Shown piece after piece: positions 12,101 to 23,180 of a DNA stretch of 64,000 bases. The stretch covers positions 10,403,296 through 10,467,295 of the forward strand of contig NC_064035.1 of NCBI RefSeq assembly GCF_932526225.1, in the 5' to 3' direction. This DNA is from Nematostella vectensis (Eukaryota > Cnidaria > Anthozoa > Actiniaria > Edwardsiidae). The notes under the pieces are model-generated. The model was not told where the DNA came from and searched no databases. It saw nothing but the letters and a program-made list of their open reading frames with translations. The translations under genes and the position numbers were made by a program. The stretch's first letter is position 1; every line of letters begins with the position of its first letter.

Positions 12101-15100
12101 GCATCAGGTGCTGCAATAGGTGCCTATCTGCTGTTGTACATCTGTTCAAGAATTAACATAAAGTGTTTTGGCATTTACCTGAGCAGGAAGAAAATTTGGT
12201 GTTGTGGGCAGGTCAGGGGATGTTGAACCCCAGTTGACTTCTACTTTTACAAAAAAGTCAATTTGTCAAGATTTATCTTCATTATCTTTTTATCAAATTT
12301 AACAGTTGATCAATACATGTTTACCATGATCAGGCTTCGGCAACTGAACCCAGTTTCATAAGATATTTCAGCGGCATCCAGGGAATGTGCAAGTGAGACT
12401 CTGATATTACATTGTCTAGGGTGGTCATTACCTTGGGTCCTTTCTCTGGTGCCATCCTGCTGTTAGTACCAGACTTCTTGATCCAGAACATAAAGAAAGG
12501 CTAAGGGAATTTGTCAACTTAACCTCACCCTGTCTGTCATTTATAAGTATACTGGATAGAGTACTAGGTACACCTGTTTGAATAGGGAGTATAGTGCAGT
12601 CAACTTGATTTCTAGAAGAGCACTAAGTCACTAGACCATTGTGCCCTGTGTTAATTTATCAGATGCAGGGTAAAAAGTAGGGCATAGTACCATCCCAATA
12701 AAATTCATTACTTACTATTTGTCTGTACAAAACAAGGGAGTGGTATACAATAAAAGAAAACATTTGATGTTTCAATATTTGTTTTTATAGTGCATAACTG
12801 GCTCAGAAACAGCAGAAAACCCTTTGTACAACGTCTCAGCTTGTATACTTACATATATATGTACACCAAACCACTGAAGGGCTACTAAAGAAATGCCTGA
12901 TATCCATCTAAGTGAGTTGGAGCCATAATTGAGTCTATCTTTCTACTTTTTGGATCAGAATACACCTGTATAATATTTTGTTTTTATCTTGCAATCTATG
13001 ATGACTACAAATAAGGTAGAAATAATAACAATTGAATTAGCTTTTGTTTCTATTTGTCCAAAAGCGGTCTGGATCCTTAGTTTTATAAAGGGGTTGCCCA
13101 AACATATATTTATACTTTATAAGTTAAATTATACAAAATAGAGACATGACTTATACTGTTTTCATTCAATAGATATCCCCCCCTATATCTACAATTGCTT
13201 TTACTGTAAGAATGAGAAGTCTTGAACTGAATGGATAAAAGAGAAAGCATTTTGGTTTATTCAAAAGTATAGTCTATGATGCAATTTATAAAATATGACT
13301 TGTACACTTAAAGTAACACGTCAATCAATTTAATAGCAACAAATCCTGTTTCATTTATAAAGGAATGTTTATGATTAAAAATCACATAGAAAATGTAAAA
13401 CTATATATGTCTATGTATCTGCTTTTTCTTGAGGAATATATCTTGTTGATTATTCAGATGTCAGCATTTCTTGCTTCTTGGGTATAGCTAGGATGAACTC
13501 ATATAATTAATTAGAAATTATAAAATAGATTCAACATGCAAGTTCGGCCCCCAATTCATTCAAACAGAGATTTACTAAACTGTTTAGTTAACATTACTAG
13601 AATACAAATATTGAACTGCTTTCTCTGATGATTTTTAGTATAAATGTTTATTTATTAAAAAACACTATCATTTCTTACATATTTATACTTAAATTCCAAC
13701 TTATAGTAGCTTGTAAATAGAATGAAAACTTCACACACCACAAAACTATCTTGTCCGAGCTCAAGGCGATGTAAAAATAAAAGCAAACAAGAGGAAAGCA
13801 AGATTTGATCTACAAACAACATCTTTTCTATAGGAGGCCTGCATTACTTCTATCGGCAGTTATGTGGACAAAGTCAAAATGCATTTTCTAGCAAAACAGA
13901 GTTTCCCCGCCACTTTAAATACCTATAAGCTTATGATGACTAATTTAAATCCTGTTTTCTGAGTTTTAAAGTTATGAAAAGTAAATTTTAGGCATTAAAA
14001 ACTCACCTTTTTTCGAGGTTTGAAATCGTTGTTTTCCGGTCATTCGTTTGCTCCTTTTTTGCATAAATCACGTTGGTTTCGTAGCTTCATTTCTCCTGAG
14101 TTTCCTTTTTTACACATTCTATTGGACTAGAAGGTAGAGTTGCCATTTTTATACAACAGGAAGAGCTTTAAAACCTCTCCTCTCTGTGTTTTGTACTTGA
14201 AACAGGCCGCCATCTTGAATGCTCACTCCACGGCGGTTGATTGACAAATGAGCCGATGCTTCCAATGGAAGCACCCTTTTATACCGCGCCTTCGTGTTTA
14301 AAACTGCATAGTTCAAGACAGAAATGCATGCCCATTTGGAGAAAAAAGAGAAGGGAAATAACATGGAATTACTTATTAATCCTAAAGGAATTCTAATGCC
14401 AAGTACATATCAACACTAGTTTTTATTTTCTTCGACCCCTCTAGTGTAGAAAGTGACCCAAAGCATGGCTCACCAGTGAGTGAGTGGACTTGTTCTCCTG
14501 TCTCAACATCCCACAGTTTCGCAGTGCGGTCCCAGGACGCCGTCACAATCTGTTTACCAGATGTGAACCAGTCTGCTGCACTAAGAGAACCTAAGGCATC
14601 ACAAACAATATTTTAATATAAAACACCTGGCCTAACTTTGAAATAAAATTAATAAACGCAACTATAATGTATCAGATCGGAGAATAGTATCATCTTTATG
14701 AGCTGACTTGTAGCGATACAGGGGAAAAAACATACCATTGTGACTTTTTATGTTATGTTTCTGGTTGGGTAATAGCATACCTTCGTGGCCTTTGAGTTCT
14801 AGTGTTGCTGATCGAAGAATAGCAGGCGTTGGGGCATCTGGGTTGTCAGCTCCTACTTTAGAAAAGAGTTAACATAGTTCATCTTAGCTTCAAGGAATAC
14901 ATAGTCCCCAATGTAGATAGCCTGCTAGCCGGATCTCTAGTGGGGTTAATTCGGGTTAATTCTAGCAGGTTCAATGTAGAGCCAAGTCTTTTTCAACCCC
15001 AAGTTAAGGTGGCCTAAGATATCTGTATTCACCTTCCACATCCTCGTGGTCACTCACTGCTGCATCTGCTTCATCTGCTGATCCTGGCAGAGAGCGCTGG

Positions 15101-18100
15101 AAAACGACAAGGAAAATTAAAATTTGCTGTACCTAGTCAGCACTCCAAGAGAGCTTTCCAAGATAGCTTTCCAAGAGAGCTATGTGTTCCCATCTTTCAT
15201 CCATCGTTGCTGTGCCAATCCTAGCACAATTTGATGGTTGCTATTAGCATATGGGGAGGGGGCCTTAGGACATCTATGGGGACATAATTGAATGCTGTAC
15301 TAACGGATAGTTTAACTTTAAGTTAAAATCGTTTTTCAAGTTTTATAGTTTAACTTATACAATAACCAAATGAATTGTGTAGGGGGAAAACATGCAACTT
15401 CAGCAGGAGGTTGCCTGCAGTGATGGACGACCTATGTTAGGGAGTGTTCATTATTTATGACCAAAGGGGGGTCGGTATCCACATGGGGGGGGGCTGGCTA
15501 AAAAAGTTGTGGGTATGTCGATGGGGGAGTCATTAAAGTTTCAGTGTGGTTGAACGGGGGGCCAAAAAAGTTTCATCCCTTAAAAGTAGGAAACTTTATT
15601 ATTATTGAAATGAGTAATCAAAATGCAAGAAAAGCTGCTTCCTAGCGTTGCCAATTACATATTTATATTTACTGCTGTTGAGCTGTGAACGCTTCCCCAC
15701 AAATGAAAAATTCAAGAACGTTTATTACACAGTAGTAGCTTGACCTATAGGATCAATAAAAAAAACAACAACTGAAATGTATGCATTTGTAAAATATACT
15801 AGGAATCTAGTACGGCAGGTTATTAGATAATGTCAATGTGTAAAAAAGTCTGACTTGGATACCTTTGCTTTGGACACCCCGCGAGTACCAGATCTGGGAG
15901 ATCTATCAAACCAAGGGCACAGGACGATTTTATTCGTTTATTAGGAAAGGGTCATTATTTAACGGGGGGGGGGGGGGGGCTGCTGTGTTTGGGGGGAGGG
16001 TTGCGATTTTTTGACAGTCGATTTGGGGGAGGGCCTCAAATTTTAATACAAGGTTCAGGGGAGGGCTTCATTTTTTGAACAGGTATTCTGATCAATTTCC
16101 GAGCCTCCTAAAAGTCTGGAATTTCAAAAGTTTTCAGGGGAGAACCCCAGACCCCCTACAAAATATAGAAATGAATTTGATGCGCCTTCTGCTTTCACTT
16201 TCATGACTTTCGTCAGTGTGGCCTCTACTATATTCAACAATGTCAGAGTGCTCCCCTAATAACTTTTCAGATTAGTGGTATGAAAAGATGTTTAAATAAG
16301 ATTTCTTTTTGGATGGAGCTAATGATGCTTTATTCTACTTACGTTTTTAACAATAATTAGCATTTCATTTATTTGAAAATGACAAAATTTTTACAGGGGA
16401 GCATGCCCTGTTTTGATGAAGAAAGAGCGAACGAAATTCCAACTCAACAGTTTTATTACGACTACATCCCCCGAAAACTCACCCATCGAACTCTTTCGAA
16501 AAAAACTCTAGCACGTGCGACTCGCATACCAAAAATGTCAATCAAACGTCCGACGTCACGCCACGCGCAACGTAACATATAATTTTCTCGCTCGAACATG
16601 CCCCCAGATCAGAATAATGACCCTTCCCTTAGGACAATTCCATGCAGCAAAACATAAAATTGTCCTGTGTGATATGGACAAGTGATATGGCCTGCAAAAA
16701 ATGATATAGGTATAGAAACATATTCTTTACTGTTTTAAAACGCCACAAGGCCACATTTGACTTATTACAAAAATAAATATTATTTCTTGGTTGTTTTTCA
16801 TTGAATGATTTGTTTCTATGTATCTTATTTCATATTATAAATGTAATTTTGTGGAATTTTAAAGAGAAGGAGGGGGGTCAAACAAGTTTTTGAGTTACTC
16901 CTAGGGGGGGGGTAAACAAAGTTTTGATGTTTACCAAGGGGGGGGTTGTACAGAAAACTCAAGTGGAGTGGCGCTGAATACCGACCCCCCTCAGCCAATA
17001 ATGAACACTCCCTTATGTGAGCATTACTTACTGGTTCTGGGATGGAAACATTAGCCCTCCAAACATGACAAGTCCCTTCACCAGATGCTGTAAAAATTCA
17101 AAATGTAAAAAAGTATAGTTCAAGAACAGAGATGAGAGAATTTGAAATGTAAAAAAATGTAGTTCAAGAACAGAGATGAGAGAATTTAAAATGTAAAAAA
17201 ATGTAGTTCAAGAACAGAGATTAGAGAATTCAAAATGTAAAAAAATGTAGTTCAAGAACAGAGATTAGAGAATTCAAAATGTAAAAAAATGTAGTTCAAG
17301 AACAGAGATTAGAGAATTCAAAATGTAAAAAAAGTATAGTTCAAGAACAGAGATGAGAGAATTTGAAATGTAAAAAAGTGTAGGTCAAGAACAGAGATGA
17401 GAGAATAACTTGATTGTATTGATTGAGAAAATACAACACTTCTCAATAACAATAAAAGAAAACCTCTTTCCCTGAAATTTCTAATGCCCATTTCTTAAGA
17501 CAACTGCAAATATTGCTTAAATAGGTCAGGTGGCTGCGAAGAACCACACCACTCAAAAAGAAGTTTAGCTATAATGAAAGAAAATTGTCTAGAATGGTCC
17601 ACTAATTGGGTAAACAGATCCCTTCCCCATCAAACAGGGGTCAATAGGTTTTGAAGGAGGCTTCCTCATTTGCCCTCTCCCCCCAACCTCCCACTCAATG
17701 GCTTAACAAACCCCTCCCCCCTTAAAATAGGGGCCAAAAGGTTTTGATGGAGGTTGACTTACCTGTACACACTAGGGGCTCTGTCGGGTGGAACCTTATT
17801 GAGTTGACTAAAAATGCAAAGATGCAAAAAGTTGAAACTTAATGAATGCAATGGATTACATAATTTATTAAAATAGATCACATCATCGCATGCATCTGTC
17901 TAAAGGCTAGCTTCATCTAGAATTGCAGCCATAGGATGAGAAACTTAAAATTATAAGGGGCCTTTCCGTACTGCTTTATAAGGCTTTGTACGCCACACAA
18001 ATTATCGAGAAATAGGAATTTGTGTTAAAGTATGCAAATGCCCCTTTGGTTAGGTGGCCAAGTGCAGACATGACGATGGACTTATTACACTAGCGCCAAA

Positions 18101-21008
18101 TAGCCTCAGCATGGAATGCCTTGAAAATCAAACATCAAGTTTTGGTGTTTTCTTTGTCTTTGGTGGTAATTTATAAAAAGAAATGCAAATTGGAAAATTA
18201 GACAAAGACATGTTTGGTATTACTGAATATGTTTTTGAAATTATGATCTATATTTTTTTGGTTCTATTTTTTCCGAAGATGAAAACAATAAAAGGGAAAA
18301 TTGATGTGTCTTCATAAAGGCACAACACAATTCCAGAAGGCCTGTTAGTTACGTACTGTAATATCGTCAACAACTTTACCTGATCCAATGTGGCCCAGGT
18401 ATTTTAACAGACACAGTCCTGAGTCCACATCCCACAAGCGTGCAGAGCGATCTAAATTGGTAACAACAACGAGAAAGGTGAGAGTAAGTTTTTTTTTTCT
18501 AGATACACCTGATCTAAAATAAAACGTTGCCAGTGCAAACAGCAAATGGCAATTGACAAATGGCAGTTTGTAAAACTGCCATCTGGCAATTGCCATTTGC
18601 TGTTTGTGCTGACAACCCTTAAATGTATATTCAAACTATACAAAGCTAACACGCTAGATAAAACGTATGTTGGTGGCAACATATAATAAAATTTCTGCTG
18701 ATTTGGACATTCACTTCTTCTTAGAAGTGCAGACATCAGACTCCTTGTTCTCAAAATGGTTGATTTTGGTTTTGTTAAGACACCACAATACCTCACAGTC
18801 TGTATTTTAGAGGAGGGGTGGGGGAGGGGGGTAGCTGACAACACAGTTTCAAGGCTGCAGCAGCAGAGCTTTCATGGTCAGGAAAGGAACAAAATTTGAA
18901 AATGCTTCATATTTAGGACAAAGGCATAGTGCCTCCAGACATGGCTCCCTCTAGACATCTAAATTTAATTAATACAAGCAGCACCCCTCAATGTTTTAAA
19001 AGCCACTAACAATTTTAAGCCATTGACCTTTAACTCAATTTAACTCACACAAAAAAAAAGAATAAAAAAGTACCTGCAGAGGCCGTAGCAATTATTGCCT
19101 GGCCGTGTCTTGCATATGACACTTCCCACACACCATCCCTATGACCAAGGTATCCTCGCAGCCGGTGACACTCAACACTGCCAGCAGCCTGGTTGGGTAT
19201 CTTAAAACTGGACACAATCTTTAAACAAAACAATCAAATCATCACAGGTTAATAATTTCATCTTTAGTAATACCAAACTATGTAAACTAAAGATGCGTAA
19301 TATTGAATTTTCTTGTGTTGGGAGGGATCTTGAATTAAATATAATGTTCTCTTTTTGTATACATGATGTTACAATATTTGTAAAAGGGGGTATTATTTTC
19401 AGTTTGATAATCGAACAATAATAGTACCAGACTTCCTGCAATATATAATAAAACCCTTGAACACATACATTGTAACAATGGCTATTTTTTGCTAAAACAG
19501 AAAAAATATGTAAATAATGCTGTTTCTGTATGTTATTGAACCCAGTACAAACGTTATAAATTCGTTACTAAAGCCTGTACTGCTGTGGCTCTCTGAAATA
19601 GAAGTAAACAATATCATGTACCTTACTAGTAGAGGCCTTGTATGTGGTTTTTAACTTTTGTGACATGAGCTGACTTGCAGCTGTGGAGAAAAACGTGTTT
19701 AAGTGACCAGATTACCTTTGATAATTTAGTGGACATGTTCTAATTGTTATTGGTGCTGTAATAATTGAAATATCATTAAAGTGACCAGATTACCTTTGAT
19801 AATTTAGTGGATGTGTTTTAATTGTTATGAGTGATAATAGAAATATCATTAAGTGAACAGATTATATTTAATACTTTATTCATGCTATAATTGTTATGGG
19901 TGCTAAAATAATTTAGGCAGGTGGCCTTAATGTACCTTTGACCTTTATTGTTGGAATATATATTACCCGCTAAAAACACCTCAACAAAAGTACCACATGG
20001 ATTGGTAACTTTTCAAAAATCTGATCAAATAAGATTTTTAAGATCTTTTAGGAGGGGGAATACAGAATGTTGGGGACATCTTCATTTCAAATACACTTTA
20101 ATATTAATATAATGTTAACATAATGAATATAAGAAGGACAGATTAGGTGTAACAGGAAAATCAGAAGACTAAAATCTTGGATGCTCTGATATCTTGTCTA
20201 AGAAGTACATTCTACTCACATGGCTTTTTTCCATAGCCAGGTTTCACAGGCATTCCATCAACCACCATGTCACCTTCAACTCCCTTCTCCCCACTCAGGA
20301 TGATTTCTAGTTTTTCCACCCTTTCTCTCACTAAAAACAAAACAAAATGACAATTTACATAATGGTATGAGAATAACAGTCTAACAAATTATTTTTTTAT
20401 GACACTCGGGTCATGAAAGTCCGCCCGGTTTCAAAAATCTTGACATCATAAAATTTTACTCAAATTGCAACAATTTCCTAAGAATATTTGTCTGTCGGTA
20501 TCAGTTGATAATGAAATTGTTCTATTTGCAATTGAAGCTATTTGATTCTTGAGCTTAACTTCACTTTTAAATTTAAAAAAAAAAACACCCAAAGGAGGAT
20601 TTCTCGTACCTTCGGTTGTTTACATTAAATTAAAACCAACTAAAGAGATAAATACCAAATTAAAGTGGGGATGAATTAGCTTTTGTTCATAAAGGAATTG
20701 AACGTCATCTCGTAAACAAAACAGTTCTACCATACAAAACATAGTTATAAAATCACTGAAATAATTTGGGCAAGCTATTGTCGTGTAGCTTAGTACTTAC
20801 AAGCGCAATTTTCTGCGTGTACTCCCTCGAATTCTCTTTCTATTTGTGCAAACAGGTTCCATAACCTTGTTCTAGCTTCAGGGGGAAGAGAGCTCGCCTC
20901 TTCGGCTAACCCATCATGGCGGCCGTCCGGTGACCTAGTTCGCGTTCTACGTATAGATAGCCGCTTTGGCTTGACTTTCTGGCCTCCTGAAGCTTGCTGC
21001 TTACTCAT
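9149..21008 (-). CDS. WDR37: WD repeat-containing protein 37 (WDR37), complete, 15 coding exons
   Basis: WD40 beta-propeller scaffold protein. Coding exons in transcript order: 21008-20801, 20330-20220, 19680-19622, 19218-19074, 18451-18380, 17807-17763, 17087-17032, 15096-15033, 14852-14781, 14590-14474, 11186-11045, 10379-10307, 10092-10028, 9881-9767, 9280-9149. All junctions are GT-AG, phases agree, and the total is 1476 nt (491 aa; the human protein is about 494 from memory). The N-terminus has the basic KRLSIRRT stretch, then IEREFE and [15 protein letters not shown] repeats follow, with signatures such as [55 protein letters not shown] and [19 protein letters not shown]. The C-terminus ends [10 protein letters not shown] then KEEK. 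The identification rests on near-verbatim similarity across the whole length. Two exon borders (exon 11 donor, exon 7 acceptor) carry tandem repeats, and introns 7 and 10 hold transposons. The family has been linked to PACS proteins and development in vertebrates; nothing here tests that. Confidence 0.95.
10660..11117 (-). repeat. five 93-bp repeats duplicating the end and donor of WDR37 exon 11
   Basis: Units begin (minus strand) at GACACCACCTTCCGTC, run through the exon sequence for [18 protein letters not shown] to the donor CATTCAGA|GTAAGT, then about 19 intron bases, and repeat. Donor-proximal anchors lie at 11045, 10951, 10862, 10769 and 10676. Only the first (11045) continues the real exon. 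Reading past it gives an immediate TAA. The third copy lacks a few bases of the exon part. Confidence 0.93.
11284..14297. mobile_element. 3.0-kb TTAA-flanked DNA transposon, no transposase seen (piggyBac-like specificity)
   Basis: Left end TTAA|ACACGAAGGCGCGGTATAAA, right end the exact reverse complement followed by TTAA. The inverted repeats match perfectly for 24 bp (extending to AAGGG). TTAA lies at 11280-11283 and 14298-14301. The interior is AT-rich with no long open frame, so it is a non-autonomous copy. It sits in WDR37 intron 10, 94 bp before the exon 11 acceptor. TTAA duplication is the hallmark of piggyBac transposases; the terminal bases do not match the best known piggyBac ends. 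Confidence 0.85.
15440..17012. mobile_element. 1.57-kb non-autonomous element with TTA target duplication
   Basis: Left end GGGAGTGTTCATTATT, right end AATAATGAACACTCCC, with direct TTA at 15437-15439 and 17013-17015. Subterminal G-rich sequence on the left (GGGGGGTCGGTATCC) is mirrored on the right (GAATACCGACCCCCC). It lies in WDR37 intron 7, ending 17 bases from the exon 7 donor side. It contains a second nested element. The TWA-type duplication suggests Harbinger, but no transposase is present. Confidence 0.75.
15944..16628. mobile_element. 685-bp nested element, same TTA duplication, related ends
   Basis: Ends GGAAAGGGTCATTATTTA and AATAATGACCCTTCCC with TTA at 15941-15943 and 16629-16631. 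It contains an 18-base G run near the left end. It inserted inside the 15440-17012 element and shares the CATTATT terminal theme, so both belong to one superfamily. A 69-codon frame at 16373 is unrecognised and probably not functional. Confidence 0.72.
17090..17405. repeat. about seven 44-bp repeats abutting the WDR37 exon 7 acceptor
   Basis: Unit aaaatgtaaaaaaatgtagt + tcaagaacagagatgagaga + att. The array starts directly at the polypyrimidine tract of the exon 7 acceptor (minus strand TTTTTACAG|CATC at 17087), so the tract itself is the array's first partial unit. Confidence 0.85.
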
Positions 21009-21049
21009 TATTTAGCCTCAAGCTTGTGAATATCGCTTAAAATAGAGAA

Positions 21050-21119
21050 AATGGCTGAGCTTTTGGGACATTCTGGTGTTGTTTGGAGAAAAACAACGGG
21101 CTCTGCAAGGTTTATACTT
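21050..21119 (+). other. possible divergent first exon opposite WDR37
   Basis: On the plus strand, 42 bases from the WDR37 start codon, ATGGCTGAG opens a frame (MAELLGHSGVVWRKTTGSAR...) that reaches a good donor GGT|GTAAGG within about 75 bases. No matching downstream exon was found, so this may be chance or a lost/non-coding divergent transcript. Confidence 0.2.
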
Positions 21120-21357
21120 GGTGTAAGGTCTACGTTGAGATAATTCTATTGTTGCCACTACAAAATGTCACAAAGTCAACGAAAAACACAACTACGAAGT
21201 GGAAGCTTTCGTGACTAATCGCTGACTAATGTTTTGACGTATACGTACAATTTTACGGGGGTCCTGTAAAGACACAGGTTCCCCAAGCTAATGTTGTATT
21301 TTACGTGTTTCATTCATAGAGAATATATGGTGCATTACAATAAAAAAAAATTGGGAC

Positions 21358-21527
21358 GAAAAATATAATTAAATTCCTTCAAACTTTTCTTACATGTTTG
21401 TGGAGTTGTTATTTAAATTTCTGTGAAGTTTCAATCCATTTTGGGCAATGAGCGATTGAAGTTCCAACTTCAATAACAACTCCACAAACATGTAAGAAAA
21501 GTTTGAAGGAATTTTATTATATTTTTT
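21358..21527. repeat. palindrome with ~53-bp arms (foldback)
   Basis: Left arm about 21362-21415 and right arm about 21472-21526 are near-perfect reverse complements (ACATGTTTGTGGAGTTGTTA against TAACAACTCCACAAACATGT), with a spacer of about 55 bp. It is about 350 bp upstream of WDR37. It may be a tiny MITE. Confidence 0.85.
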
Positions 21528-21534
21528 CAACTCG

Positions 21535-22119
21535 ATGCCCTACTATCTATCTCCCCCCCACCCAGCCCTAGCCACCAACCTCATAATACACTTCAGTTCC
21601 CCCCTAGCTCCCCGATCCCCTCCACCACACCGCTACACTCCCCACCTACTCCCACACCTAGCCACACTTACACACCTCACCCCCCAAACCCTCTACTACC
21701 CACACCCCCACCGCACCACACTGCACCCCCTCGCACAACACCTCACCTAATCCTACGAGTCTCCTGTACCACACAGCATATCCACACCAGTAAAAACAGT
21801 CCCTCTACAGAAATATAACTGATATATATATATTCGATAAAAACTCAGAAGCCAGCCATTCTACAACCATAAACCTACAGGCCTTAACAGAACCGCAGAA
21901 GGAATCCTACGAGTCTCCTGTACCACACAGCATATCCACACCAGTAAAAACAGTCCTTCTACAGAAGTACATTCCCGATCCATCGACAACAAGCCACCAT
22001 CTCCAGCTATAGGCATACCGGCCTCAAGAGTGACCGTAGGGGAACTACCACGAGACTCCTACGTAACACACGCTACTGCCCTAAATATCCTCACCTGGCT
22101 CCTCACCAACACTCTATCC
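21535..22119. other. G-poor sequence, left part, with a 65-bp duplication
   Basis: Very few G on the plus strand. A block starting AATCCTACGAGTCTCCTGTA occurs at about 21751 and again at about 21903. No gene was found. Frames here are long only because stop codons containing G are rare. Confidence 0.7.
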
Positions 22120-22121
22120 AA

Positions 22122-23180
22122 TACAATACAATACAATACAATAAACTTTATTTAACGAGGGTTTCATATTAACCTTTTACAGTTTTATAATATATGGCCC
22201 TCCCTATATCTAAGTACCTATGATAATAATAAAAAACTATGTTAGACATTTACGGAAATACAAAGGGGAAACTTGGAAATTAAACTATACAAGACATCAC
22301 TAATACTACATCTTGATAAAGCAACTAAAAACTAACTACAAAACTAACTACAAAAACAGGTAGACGTCAACATAGAAACAAGAACAAACAGACAAACATT
22401 AATTAACATGCAATAACAATTAACATGAGAATGGATAACCGGTTTTAGGAAAAGTAACAGTGGCAGTCTATATAAAAACGGCATGTATGGCAAAAAAGTT
22501 GTTCTAAGTGAGATACTAAGTTAAGGTGAGAGTGGAAAATATCACGGACTTTTTTCTTAGCAATACTTGTAACATTTTGTAGTTGATTGGGATTTAAAAT
22601 ACGGGAGTCAGCAAGTTGTTTAAGGCTGGGGGTAGAAGGTTAAAAAGAGAAACTGCAGAAAAGGAAAAGGTGCGTTTGCCAGCATCAGTCCTGGGCTGGG
22701 GGAGCACGAGATTGTGTGAAGTCGACGATCTCGTTCTCCGTTCATGCGAAACAAAAGAAAACTTTGAACGCAGACAAAGAGGGGAATCCGGATTAATAAG
22801 GATTTAAAAAAGAGTCAATAATTTCCTTTGCTTTATCAAATCACAAATGGGGAGCCAGTTTAGACGAGAAAAGAGCGAAACAGACGGGACGGGAAAATCT
22901 GCAGACAAAATAGTGCGCGCAGCGCGCTTCTGAGAGCGTAGAAGTAAAAGCTGGAGGGTTTGTGAGCAGTTGCCCCAAACGCTAGCACAGTAGAGGAACT
23001 GACTATGAATACAGGCATTGTAGTAATGTATTGCACCAGCTGGTGTCAGGAAGGGAGCAATACGGCGTAGTAGGGATATGCGGCTATTAATCTTTTTGCA
23101 TAAGTGCTCGACATGAGGTTCCAAGGTGAGGTGGTTATCAAACACCACTCCAAGAACCCGCGCACTGTATGCCACCCCGT
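22122..23180 (-). mobile_element. 5'-truncated non-LTR retrotransposon (CR1/L2-like LINE)
   Basis: The minus strand encodes the C-terminal end of a reverse transcriptase at 23175-22804: VLGVVFDNHLTLEPHVEHL, LLRRIAPFLTPAGAIHYYNA and SRLNWLPICDLIKQRK, motifs seen after the RT core in CR1/L2/Jockey-type elements. A 3' UTR of about 680 bases follows, and the 3' end is a microsatellite (TATTG)n at 22122-22141. The 5' end breaks off near 23180 into G-poor host sequence. It is a dead copy lacking most of ORF2. Confidence 0.85.
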
